Source: Synura sp. LO234KE (lineage: Eukaryota > Sar > Synurophyceae > Synurales > Mallomonadaceae). Taken from it: a stretch of DNA of 15,305 nt. Under the pieces are notes generated by a model, which was not told where the DNA came from, ran no database searches, and saw only the letters and a program-made list of their open reading frames with translations. How positions within the stretch are numbered: the stretch's first letter is position 1; the number at the start of each line of letters is the position of its first letter. Both the position numbers and the translations under genes were made by a program. Below are positions 1-9,310 of the stretch, in pieces. Where the stretch lies: assembly GCA_015143735.1 (NCBI GenBank), contig VKHC01000217.1, forward strand, positions 1 to 15,305, read 5' to 3'.

Positions 1-2476
1 ATCTGCGTGACGAACTGCCGAAGTACATTCAAGTTCCGGATATTCTAGATAGCGTGGCGACCTCTCAGAGCGCTTGCATGGCCTCCATTAACATCCTATC
101 GGATCTACTGACTTTCGATAAGATTGAAGATGGGGAATTGAAATTGGATCGGCAAGAAATATCTGTTAAAGATTTAGTGTTATCTTCCACGGCTATATTT
201 CAAGCGCAGGTAATAAATAATAGGATGTATTTCTTCCTTTTCAATCTCTGTTCTCTTCATAGCTACATCAATTCATTCTGGTCATCATGTAACCTTCATT
301 CTTTAATTTTATACGTCGTGGCTATGAATCTGACCTCGCACAGGCAACAACAAGAGAGAGTACAATTGTAACTCTGCTGGTGTACCGTCCATGTTCAATC
401 TTAGAACGGGCACATGCGATTATGATTAATCTGTATTTTGTGTTTTTTATACCGTGCGTATGTGCATCTGAAGACTATCCCTGTTGGCGTATATCCTCAC
501 TGCTGATATTCTATATCTCTGTTTAATTTATCACAGGCGAGAGAAAAGAATATATCATTAAGCACAGAAATCAACTTCGGACAGCACCACCACCTTATTT
601 GTAAAGATACAGGCAGCCCCCAGGATGAAGGGGGCGATCTTACAACGCGACTTGTCGATGACATGAAGGTTCAAGTAGACCGTCACAAGATGTCACAGGT
701 CATACACAATCTGGTGTCCAATGCCATCAAGTTCACTCCACCCGGCGGACACGTCTCGGTTGCTGTATCATTGGACGACGGTTCTGACTGGATTACAAAC
801 GTGCGAGAAAGTAATAGCAACGGAATGTACGATTGTGCTCTTGTCGCTGGACCGTTTGTGAAGATAACCGTTGCGGATACAGGAGTAGGCCTCTCGCAGG
901 TGAGGAAAAGTCAAGTTTCAAAATATGATCTTCCTACGCACATTAAGAGTACGACAGCCACAATGTAAGTAGGGCTCGAAATGTCGATCCCCTCATAATG
1001 GCAAGGGAAAATATTGTGGTGTTATCATAATGAGTCCCTGTCAATTTTGTACTAATTTACTCAAAAAGAAATCTGCCTAGGATCCAGTTTTCGTTTGAAT
1101 GAAGTCATATACTGTCAGTGCGCCTGATTTACCTCATCGATTCGCTCGACAAGAATTACTCTTCGTTTTCCTATGTGCAGGAGAATATTCGGAAGTTATT
1201 TCGGCAAGTAATTCAATTCAATCCGGAAGTGTTGCAGGCTGGAGGAGGTTCTGGCCTTGGATTATACAGTAAGTAGTTACAAAGCATCGCGCTACTTCTA
1301 TTTATATTCCAATTCCAAGTCGAGGGCTCCCTAACTCTTATCATGAATGTACCTCTACGTGCACCTGTTTTCGGTGATGTAGTCTCTAAGTCCATCGTCG
1401 ACCTACACGGCGGCGATATCTCGGTCGTGTCCATGGGAGAAAATCAAGGCTCCACATTCACTGTCACCTTTCCAATCAAACCATTTGTTAGGACAGGGTC
1501 TTCTCGCACGCTACGGAGTGCTACGCGCGTTCTTCCCGCGTTGTCCTTTTTTCGTTCCGCCTCTACAATGGCGTCTTCCGCCTGGCAACACATCGATAAT
1601 TCCCCACAGTTACGAATATCTTCTGGAGGTATCCCATATCAACTGAATGAAGGTGAAAAGAAGAACTCATCGAATGAGAGAGTAATGGAAGACTCTCGGT
1701 CGTTGAAGGGGAGCGAAGAAGGCGAAATGAATGAGGGCCGCCTCCAATTCCAAGGGGAGGAAAGTGATGGTTCTCCGTCAACCCTATCTTCTTTTTTAGT
1801 GCCTGTCGAAAGTCATTCATATTCTGCTGTGAATTGGTCGTTTCGGGATAAAATATATCCGCAATCTATACAACTAGCTGAGCCTAAGTACTATAGCAAT
1901 ACCGACACCTTTATTTTGAGCCCGGAGAATCCACCAGAAGTGAAGAATGACTATCCCCTACGGAGAGTGTTGGTGGTGGATGACGCGGTATCCAACCGCA
2001 AGATGCTCTGTAGAGTGATCCGCAACCGCTGCTCAGTTATAGTTGAAGCAGATAACGGTCTAAATGCTGTGGATATGGTGAAAGCATCGTTGACCTCTTC
2101 GGGTTCGCTTGCTCCAAATGGTTGCACTTGTCAACCGTTCGATTTGATTATCATGGATTTTATAATGCCTGTGATGGATGGTCCTACTGCTATCAAGGAA
2201 ATTAGAGGACTCGGATACACCGGATTGATTCTGGGATTGACTGGGAATGTATTAGATAGTGACAAAAATTTGATGTTGAAGAGTGGAGCGAACTTTGTAT
2301 TGACAAAACCCTTCGAATTGGATGCGTTTGATAGGGCCCTGCAGGAGTGTAAACAAGAGAAAGCCCGAGTGATTGTTTCGCCCGAGACGGGACAGGCCGA
2401 CCGTCCTAATAATATTCGTGAACACGGATTTCAGTCGCTATCGTTAAAGCTGTTGATGAAAAATGTCGTATTGTAG
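1..2476 (+). CDS. Hybrid sensor histidine kinase with C-terminal receiver domain (3' part; 4 exons)
   Basis: Reading frame 3..209, 537..899, 1181..1268, 1383..2476; all splice phases agree and give 583 residues, open at the left edge. Seen: the end of the dimerisation helices (residues 1-45, ILSDLLTFDKIEDGEL); an N box at 121-138 (HNLVSNAIKF, Asn127/Asn131); a G1 box at 182-188 (ADTGVGL); an F box at 196-203 (LFRQVIQF); a G2 box at 211-217 (GGGSGLG), continuing ISKSIVDLHGG. A Ser/Glu-rich linker of about 160 residues follows. The receiver domain runs from about 413 to 545, with acidic pair Asp419/Asp420, phospho-acceptor Asp478 (IIMDFIMPVMDG), Thr506 (GLTGN) and Lys528 (TKPF). All receiver catalytic residues are present. 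Family knowledge: the kinase autophosphorylates on a His in the H box and passes phosphate to the receiver Asp. The H box and any sensor region lie left of the window, so the input signal cannot be told. The linker is poorly constrained and could hide another short intron. Confidence 0.93.
210..536 (+). other. Intron 1 of the histidine kinase gene
   Basis: Phase-0 intron of 327 nt. Donor gtaata follows the codons for Gln-Ala-Gln; acceptor tttatcacag precedes GCG AGA GAA. Removing it joins the dimerisation helix to the segment before the N box without a gap relative to the family. The intron itself carries in-frame stops (first at 369-371). Confidence 0.9.
900..1180 (+). other. Intron 2 of the histidine kinase gene
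   Basis: Phase-0 intron of 281 nt inside the ATPase domain, between the G1 box (GVGLSQ) and the F box (ENIRKLF). Donor gtgagg, acceptor ctatgtgcag. The protein reads continuously across the junction in a highly conserved stretch, which makes both sites very likely right. Confidence 0.92.
1269..1382 (+). other. Intron 3 of the histidine kinase gene
   Basis: Phase-1 intron of 114 nt with a perfect donor gtaagt and acceptor gatgtag. It splits the Ile codon (a|tc) directly after the G2 box, joining GLGLY to ISKSIVDLHGG. The open frame visible from 1343 starts inside this intron, so its first 14 codons are not protein. Confidence 0.92.
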
Positions 2477-2781
2477 GGTGAACGATTTATCTGGGCATGT
2501 AGGGAGTAAGGAAATAAGCGATGATGTTCGTACATACAGCAATCGTATGTTGGAAAAGCAATTATACATATTTCCAACTGTAGATCACACCAGAAATCAA
2601 AAAATAATTACTTCTTGTTGATTCTAACAGCAGTGTTCAGACACATTCACTTTTTCATATTATTTCAGAAAACCAAATTTGTCCGAAAAATCTTTCATAT
2701 GAATCATGGGAGGTGGTAGAAAACGGCAGGGTCACTAGCAGAATGTGTAATAATTAAGTGCCCCAATGTACCAACAACTCG
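2477..2781. other. 3' flank of the kinase gene, AT-rich, no gene seen
   Basis: No open frame or repeat stands out. No canonical AATAAA was found after the stop. Any 3' UTR and polyadenylation site should lie here, because copia-derived sequence begins by about 2782. Confidence 0.5.
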
Positions 2782-4550
2782 TTACAATCCCCGTGACCGA
2801 GTATGGGAATGAGGAGAAGGCCCGCCCACCGTGAGCGCTGCAAAGTCTTCCCCTGGGGAACCAATTGCCGAAAATCCAAGAATAGGCAATTTAAACTGGG
2901 GAGAGTGCAAACAGACGGCAGAGGTTATCGCATTACACATCATACGCACGCCGAGGTCATAACTTTCCACAGTGTCGTAACAAACGGAAAACCCAACACC
3001 GAGTAGATGGAACCGCGTGAGTGCTATCAGTGGTGCAGTACTATTGTTAGTCCTTAACTAGATACCCATAAACCTCGTAGAAACGTGGAGAGAATAAGCT
3101 ACGCACACGGCAAGCCCGCCAGGAAGTTTTACGGGAACCAAAGGGGTAGAGGCCGCGCGCGTGGATCCTAGTGACGGGGTGGAGCCACGATGAAGGGGTG
3201 GAACCTTGTTCGCGAGGAGGCCGGTCGCCTAAGCGAGGCCTTGGACGGCGGGTTAGGCGTTCTCGATGTCGTTGAGGGGACTGAACCACACCGTGAACGA
3301 CGAGGAGTCCTCTGCAAGCCAAGGGCACTACATCCAGGGCGTCAAAGCAGTCCGCCGCTGAGTTGCCTTTCGCGAGGGAGCTGTCTGCATTCGCAAGAGC
3401 TGGCGTCGAGGGGATGGAGAGGTTATTTTCCTTTTCACTATATCCAGCAGGACATTGATCTTGGCGATGAGTCGCTTGTTTGCATGGGGACCGGTGAAGT
3501 CCATGGCAAACAGTGTGACGAACTAATCGCTTTCAGAGACTAACTTGAAAAAACCCGAGTGGAGAATAATGGAAAGAGGCCCCGTTGGGTTTTTGATTCA
3601 GTCGAATGAGCGGTAGATTGCCGGTGTTGCTGCTAGCGCGGATCAGCTCCCGCGTTGCACCGAATACATGCATGTTAGTATACGATCCCCAGCCCGCTTG
3701 GACCGTTCTGCTCTCTGATTTATCGGGATCAGAGAAAAGGCATCGCCATGTACGCTTCCGCCTTCCTCCTGGAGGAAAACGCTTGATGTCGTTGTGTACA
3801 CAAGTAATTTGTCGCTGAAGTTCCTGCAAGCATTATGCACTATTATATGGCAGAAGAATTGCCGAGACGAACAGCATAGACGACGGCCGTGGAGCAGGCC
3901 TGCTTGGTACAGTGAACTTGAAGAATACAGAGTAGTGTTTTTGTCCGGGGACAAGGTGGGGAGGAGGGGATGTTGGCAAGGGCGGAAGATAAGGTCAGCA
4001 GACAGATAAGCAGAGCTCGACGGACGGTCTAAGAGTGAGCCCGCTTACTGACATAGTGGCGTTCGTAAAAATGGCCGCAGATACTTTCAGAACTCTTTGT
4101 CTAGTACTCGACACGCAAATTGGAGAGAGACTTCCTTCCAGCGGGGAGAATGGAGACAATTTTCAAGGTACTGATCTCGGACGAGTTGAGCCGTCACCCG
4201 GTGAGAGTCGAGGGCGCGTGAGGCAAGATGAGCTAGGCAAGGAGCGCCAATTCCTAGGTGAAACTATGTCTATCGGCCGAAGAAGAGAAGTCCGTAGGCA
4301 TGCACACCATGAGCGGGAGGACAACGTTCCGGTCCTCAAGCATTTGAGAAGATCCATAAATTTAAGGAACCTAGAACTGGAACATACCGGGAGGGTTCCA
4401 GCAGTTGAAGCGAGGTAAGGTCGGTTCGGGTGGTCGTGTGTAGCACTCTAGCCTGTAGATTGAGTTGAAGTTGGGCCCGTTCAAACAGCTACTCAGAAAC
4501 TTCGCTGGAGATAGCGAGCGGAGAGGATCAGAATGACTTGATCAAGTATG
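2782..4550 (-). pseudogene. Decayed Ty1/copia pol segment I: Gag zinc knuckle, protease, pre-integrase, integrase
   Basis: Read on the minus strand from 4550 down, recognisable pieces occur in the canonical copia order. A zinc-knuckle-like RFNCWNPPGMFQF lies at about 4415-4370 (CxxCxxxGHxxxxC, partly lost). In the same frame a protease-like stretch follows at 4301-4104: Asp near 4292, then SSSADRHSFT, STLTG and TLKIVSILPAGRKSL, like the DSG...TLTG...LP.gr.sLlSv pattern. Stops interrupt it at 4256, 4235, 4196 and 4103. A pre-integrase piece follows (3829-3533; HVFGATRELIRASSNTGNLP, then SPLGFFQVSL where C..C..GK is expected). The integrase core start is at 3501 (DFTGP). After a frameshift, an SPQRHRERLTR piece near 3282-3240 recalls the PQQNG.aER.nR motif. 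The last piece (2970-2782; ILGFSAIGSP) may be the post-integrase region. Individual matches are weak; the ordered series is the argument. No function remains. Confidence 0.6.
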
Positions 4551-5059
4551 AATCCCGTGGATAGACATCACCCCATCTGGTTCCAGCTCGGGATCAGAAG
4601 AGAAGAAATCTCGGCGGAGACAATTTCAATGAAAGGGTGTGGAGGTGACATGGTCAAGGGTGCGTAGGATGATCTAATATTTTTCTGACCTAAGAACCGA
4701 TCTTGGAGAGGGAAGATGCTACAGCGACAGTGCAGATGGGTGTAGAGACTGTCAGGCGATCAGGGTCGAGGAGACTGCATGAGAAACGGCCTACCTTGCG
4801 ATCAATTTGCGCATAAGGGAGGAGATTCGATAGAACTGTCATGCGCGAAAAACCTCTACCATATGGGCGGGAGAGAATCGAGAGTAGCGAGGGAGAGCTG
4901 ATCCTGTCGGTATGTGGACCCGAGACCCCTGAGGGAAGAGGGCCAAATAGTTTAGGAAACCAGAGGAGACTTTGTCAACCGGACCATGATATAACTGAGG
5001 AGGGATGGGTTGGAGACCGAGCACACTCCGAGAGTGGATGGGTCCAGTCCCTTAGGATG
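4551..5059. other. Junction between the two copia segments, nothing identified
   Basis: This lies between the end of RNase H of one copia segment and the zinc knuckle of the next. If the two halves are tandem copies or a permuted single element, an LTR and most of Gag should be here, but about 0.5 kb is too short for both. I saw no TG...CA bounded repeat and no convincing Gag motif. The open frame down to 4952 simply runs on from RNase H. Confidence 0.4.
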
Positions 5060-7157
5060 GAAGGGAGTTGACGCTTCTGGAGCTACTGATACTAGGATTT
5101 GATCCAGGCCGCACCAGTAGTGAGACCCCTTGTGAGCTGCACGGAGAGTTCCGGATAAATCCTGTTCGCCTTGGAACGAAGACGCTTCGTTAAACAGGTT
5201 TTGCCACGAAGAACATAGGAGAGGAGACTGGACACTCAGCAGCGCGGGCAAATCGAGGTGGTTGGTAAGGGCATGCAGGAAGGAGTAATGGGCATTGGAC
5301 CACGGCAAAGAATCGCTCTGGTATCCCGGTCCTCCTTTAAGTATTGGCTAAAACCGGTTTATAGTTTGGGACAATATATGTAGTTCTTGGTCCGTCTGCT
5401 CCTGATCAAATGCGTATACCTCCTCACATTCCCCTAAAGTCGAAGAGGAGAGAATACCCACACAGGCACCCCGTGAATAGAGATATTTGAGCGGGACCGA
5501 AGCCTGCCACATGAAGATAGCAATAATCCCCACAGAATTTCGCTCAAACGAAGAGGCGTGGAGTAGTTTCGGTTAATAGCGCACTTTCCCTTGCCTGCTG
5601 GAGTCGGTCATTTTCTTGATATATATATGTACAAACGGTGAAGCCAGTCGCGGCATGAATGACCTAATCGTCGGCGTAATCTGAGGGGTGAGATGGAAGC
5701 GCGGAGATTCGAGGTAACCATGGTGAGGTTGAAGGCCATCGCAAAAGACTGAAGCAAGATGAATTTGCGTAGCAGAGGAGACGGGCTGTAGAAAAGGTGC
5801 AGTCTAGTCGGCCGAGCTAGAAGTGATGATGAGGTCCAACGCAGTGAGTTCCACGCCGAAAACAGCGAGCCACGTACAGGGACTGTGTATATCTATGCCT
5901 GACCAGTACCCAGTTCAGGATTAAATACAAGAAGGGAACGTAATCTTGCCAGACCCTCAATATTCATGGCGGACGATGATAAAGCAGTAATCATCGACGT
6001 CTATAAGCCGCTGAGCGATTCCGCGGGGTGCGATGATTAGTACGTTATCTTCATCTAGATTGAAGAGGACGCGCGAACCACTCTGCCCCAGAAGCTAAAA
6101 GTTCTACTAGAGCGCTGCAGCAATAAAGTTCCAGGAGCACAAGTAACAATCCTACGACTAGGGGCGACACAATATTACAACAACTATAAGGCGCAAAAAT
6201 CCGGAGCACCACTTCGACCGCGACCACAAGAGGTAGGTGGAAGGGGGTACAGGCTCCAAAGCAACAAACTACGTAACGAGGTAAGTTTATCTACTCAGAG
6301 CAATTTAGTGATGGAAGCGGTTTTCCGCAAAAGCTTCTATTGAAATATCTACACTAAGGCATATCTCTACGCTGTAGCGTTAGATGATAAAGTGCTCCCA
6401 TATTGTGGACGGGGGAGGCGGCTAGTGCGTGCCTCCCCCGAGGACGATAAGTAAGCAACGACGTCCCCAACCAGCTGGAAAGGGATGCGCGTACAACCTG
6501 CGGGGGAAGGACATTCCTACTAAAGTTCCTAATGCACAATAAATAGCAGTCGATAGGCTTATCTGGGAAACCAACCAACATGCTGACCGAAGTGAAAATC
6601 TGTCTGGCATACCTAGCCGATACAGGAATGCCAGCAGGGGAGAAGGCATGCAACCAAAACAATTTGGCGACCGGCCCAATTTGCGTCGTCGCCTGGCGTG
6701 GAATGTTCTTTTTCCGGAAGGGTACCCACAAGTCAGGAATGCACTAAGTCGTAAGGGGAGAAATCGCATATGAAACTTGACCAAGAAGATGGGAATAGGA
6801 GGGCAAAGAATAGCTGTAGGTTTCCACCAATCGGAATGAAAGGAGAAGGGCTCTGTGCTACGGAATATGCCGATTTGCCCTGAAGCGTCTCCTCCACCTC
6901 TGTCACGAAATCCGCCCATAGTGAGGGTTGATGACCGAGCTCCTGGGGTCAGGTTCACCAATATTTTCGAAGCAGCTCTCAATACAATTTCTTGAGGAGA
7001 AGAGGGGAAGTAGCCCAGAAGTCCCCGGGAGCACTCTGCTGATCTCCATGCTTAACAACTCATCTTGTACTGCAAGAAGTTCGTCTGATACCTGGAACAT
7101 ATAAGCAACTTTTTCAGCGAGTGATTGCTGGGAGAGAAACCACAAGTGATACAACAT
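5060..7157 (-). pseudogene. Decayed Ty1/copia pol segment II: pre-RT linker, reverse transcriptase, RNase H
   Basis: Minus strand, high to low coordinates. The pre-RT linker EPDPRSSVINPHYGRI (near 6950-6903) matches the EP.s..eA.n.p.y...W..Ai pattern. The RVT_2 palm/fingers lie at about 6700-6420: AKLFWLHAFSPAGI, then FTSVSMLVGF and DCYLLCIRN, which correspond to aRLVAqGFsQ..GiDy, ftSvR.Llal and hqmDVk.AFL. The active-site block lies at 6064-5957 in another frame (LFNLDEDNVLIIAPRG), where the YVDD box is eroded. VFGVELTALD (about 5870) recalls FLGiel. RNase H lies at 5572-5090 in one frame with a single TAG at 5348-5350: VGILSSSTLGECEEVYAF (for vaLSSteAEY.a), YQSDSLP (catalytic Asp) and FLHALTNHLDL (for fHarTKHIDlr), and it ends GSHYWCGLDQI. 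RNase H is much better preserved than RT. Known role of the family: copying the retroelement RNA into DNA. Inference: dead copy. Confidence 0.78.
6410..6440. repeat. GC-rich perfect inverted repeat (10-bp stem, 11-nt loop)
   Basis: Arms cgggggaggc (6410-6419) and gcctcccccg (6431-6440) are perfectly complementary around an 11-nt loop. It lies within the decayed RT, near its 3' half. No CTRR end follows at helitron spacing, so I assign no element type. Confidence 0.6.
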
Positions 7158-7169
7158 CTTAAGTCCGTA

Positions 7170-7850
7170 AGGTTCATTTCCCCGCTATCGAAGAAAGTCA
7201 ACTAGCATTTCTTCTTCTGTAACAGTTGAGCGTCATTGCAAAGGTGCCAGTGATCGTTCTCAGTTCCCACATTAAACGAGCGTGCCACGATTAATTGAGA
7301 ATTTTTTAAACTGTCCTCGTCATCGTCAAAAGATTGTTGTTAAAACACCTCCGAGGGCAGCGATACTAATGCCATGAGAGTATTTAGCTGAGAGGGGACT
7401 ATAGCAGAATTTTTTCTCAAGCCATTTTGCGATTAAGCAAGAGTTGAGATTTAAATCCAATGCGCTCTTATCCTTAATTGTTGCGAACTTTGGCTTGGCC
7501 GAAATTCAGGTCCGGGGGTGGTTGTCCAGCTAGAAAGTAATAACTTTATCTCCGCCAGGATTGAGTTGGCTGTAGGTCTGGATTATCTTCTAAGTGATAA
7601 CTTTATCTCTGCCAGGATTGAGTTGGCGGGAGGTCTGAATTATCTTCTAGGATTCCTTTCTCCTTGACTTTTACTAACTGAGATGGGTCGGAGATTCCTG
7701 TGTTACAGTTTGCGAGTTTCCACCTTTTAGCTTAATCCAAAAGCGGGGAGCAGTGTCGCCTGCGCCTCTGATGAGTTGGACATTTTGGACCTAGTTGGCG
7801 TACCACAGTTAATATACCAGATAAGTTTTGGCCCTGGCGCACAAAACACT
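7170..7850. repeat. Dispersed repeat, copy A (direct orientation with copy B)
   Basis: Aligns collinearly with 8650-9310. Landmark pairs include aatttaaat followed by gcgc, a ctttat...gattgagttggc block (7601-7627 against 9055-9085), ggattcct (7650 against 9124), gagcagtgtcgcct against gagcagagtcacct (7748 against 9224), and gttaatataccagataagttt against tttaatatccaattaagttt (7808 against 9283). Identity looks like 60-70% by eye. Ends are not sharp and no TG...CA termini are visible. The pair could be old LTRs of a small element, or two insertions of one noncoding repeat. Confidence 0.6.
7535..7648. repeat. 57-bp tandem duplication inside copy A
   Basis: Two adjacent units (7535-7591 and 7592-7648) differ at 5 of 57 positions. 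Copy B has only one unit, so the duplication arose after the two copies separated. With about 91% identity it is younger than the A/B divergence. Confidence 0.93.
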
Positions 7851-8649
7851 TTTTTTAAAAACCAGGGGGAGAACCATGCACTCCGAAGGATTTTTTGCCA
7901 ACATGGCAATCCTTGAGCCACTCGACAAGTCCCCGTGGCTGCGAGGATTCATCCGCTCCAATTTCCCGCAGCACGAAAAAGGTTACCCCCTACTGCAGAC
8001 ATCAAGTCTCTTAGTACGGTGAGCTCCGTAACGCTTACGTGGCTCCAAAGAAACTTGGCGAGTTAACGACTTTAGGGATGAAACCATGCACACAGACGAG
8101 TCTCTGTAATACTGATAACACCAAGCTCGGCACGTAGCAACATGTGCCGGATCCACTGGCGCGGATTCGTAAATCCCATAATCGCTTGCTCTACTCAAAA
8201 GGGTTACTGATGCTGACGGGCATTGAACCAGGTGCGGTCAACAGATGCGATTGTTTTTTTCCATAAACAATAAACAATAGGGTCCCATGGTACTGGATCT
8301 AACTTCGTAATGACCTGTCACAATCTGTCAGGGGACGCATGGCACCCATTAGCTGCTGCATTGACATCAATTTGAAGTACTCGAAAGAAGTGATAGACGA
8401 GAAATCCAAAAAATTTTGGGGGTGATATTCCGATTGCGTTTGAGGCTGGAGGAGTGGAGAGGGCACACCCGACGACTCTACTGACCGAAGTTTCCTGTCA
8501 TTATCTCAAATAATGACCTGAGAAGCCGACTGCCCTGATCGTTTAAAGTTTTTCTTTTAAATTGCTGAACACCCCTATTGGATGTATCTAGGGGAGAAGT
8601 GAAGCTTTAGAGTATTTGTTGGACTAGTGCTTTCATGTCGGACGCAGCC
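7851..8649. other. Spacer between repeat copies A and B, no gene recognised
   Basis: About 0.8 kb with short frames on both strands, for example 7828-8022 (+) and 8198-7983 (-). None has a recognisable motif. If A and B are LTRs this would be the internal part of a miniature non-autonomous element. I found no convincing primer-binding site or polypurine tract. Confidence 0.4.
8497..8517. repeat. Short perfect hairpin (8-bp stem, 5-nt loop)
   Basis: gtcattat, ctcaa, ataatgac. It stands alone in the spacer between repeats A and B, and there is no T-run or gene end next to it that would give it a role. Confidence 0.5.
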
Positions 8650-9310
8650 AGACATGTTTTGGTATATTTAACTCAATTCGCTGAAGCTGAAAAAGTTCAG
8701 TGTCATAGCAGTGAGAGATGATAGTGGCAGGCGAGTTTCGTTACCGCAAAACCAAAGTCCAATTCATGCATAATCTGAATTCTTGTAATCATCACCTGCT
8801 TTAAGGACGAGATCGTCATTCTCATCGCTTCAAACTCGTTCAACCCTGCTTTCTGAATCCCGGTAGTGATGCGCCTTCGTTAAACGGAAAGTCTGGAGAA
8901 TAAGATGGAAATTGAAATATTGGGGCATCTTTGCAGAACCTAATTTGCAAAAAATTTAGATTGATCTCGAAATTTAAATGCGCGAAGACTAAATATTTGG
9001 GCAAGTTTGCCCCGGCAAATATTAGAGCTCAGGAAGTGTAATCCAGTAGTACAAACTTTATGGACTCTGTCAGAATTGAGTTGGCTTAAAGCCTAGATGG
9101 CCTCAGCGTTCAGAAATACCCGTGGATTCCTTTTTCATTTGACGATCACTATTTGGGATAGGTTAGAGTATCCGAGTTTGCAGCATGCGATTTTTCAATT
9201 CTCAGCAAAAACTAGTTAACCGGAGCAGAGTCACCTAGTGAGCTTTGGACGGACTTTCATCCGTATATCAAATTTTTGAGAGTTTAATATCCAATTAAGT
9301 TTCCTTAGTA
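8650..9310. repeat. Dispersed repeat, copy B (direct orientation with copy A)
   Basis: Second copy of the repeat at 7170-7850, with a single version of the 57-bp unit. It is more AT-rich than copy A, and homology fades past about 9310. The offset between matching landmarks stays near 1.45-1.5 kb along the whole length, which supports one collinear duplication rather than scattered chance matches. Confidence 0.6.

Noticed and set aside
54-371. Frame of 105 codons at the left end taken as a complete small gene
   Set aside because: It has no true start (GTG inside the kinase frame) and its second half is translated intron 1.
1213-1434. Minus-strand frame of 73 codons across exon 3 and intron 3 of the kinase
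   Set aside because: It is a shadow of highly conserved plus-strand kinase codons.
2803-3006. Plus-strand frame with HRERC then PWGTNCRKSK, resembling a retroelement zinc knuckle (C-PAWG..C..C)
   Set aside because: It has an insertion after the first Cys, lacks the third Cys and the His, and nothing downstream on the plus strand looks like pol. The minus strand here fits the end of the ordered copia series better.
3190-3543. Plus-strand frame of 117 codons
   Set aside because: It is antisense to the integrase remnant, of which DFTGP and the ER..R motif are readable on the minus strand.
4035-4418. Plus-strand frame of 127 codons
   Set aside because: It lies antisense to the zinc knuckle and protease remnants and shows no domain.
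5966-6343. Plus-strand frame beginning MADDDKAVIIDVYK, long and nearly open, first read as a decayed Gag
   Set aside because: The opposite strand carries the copia RT active-site block (VLIIAPRG and flanks) over 6064-5957, so the plus frame is an antisense shadow.
6422-6982. Longest minus-strand open frame of the middle region (186 codons)
   Set aside because: The recognisable RT motifs are in a different minus frame (6731-6354) and the linker motif in a third. This frame has no motif of its own.
8155-8170. tggcgcggattcg as a possible tRNA primer-binding site for an LTR element between repeats A and B
   Set aside because: It lies some 300 bp from the end of copy A instead of next to it, and the match to a tRNA 3' end breaks down after a few bases.
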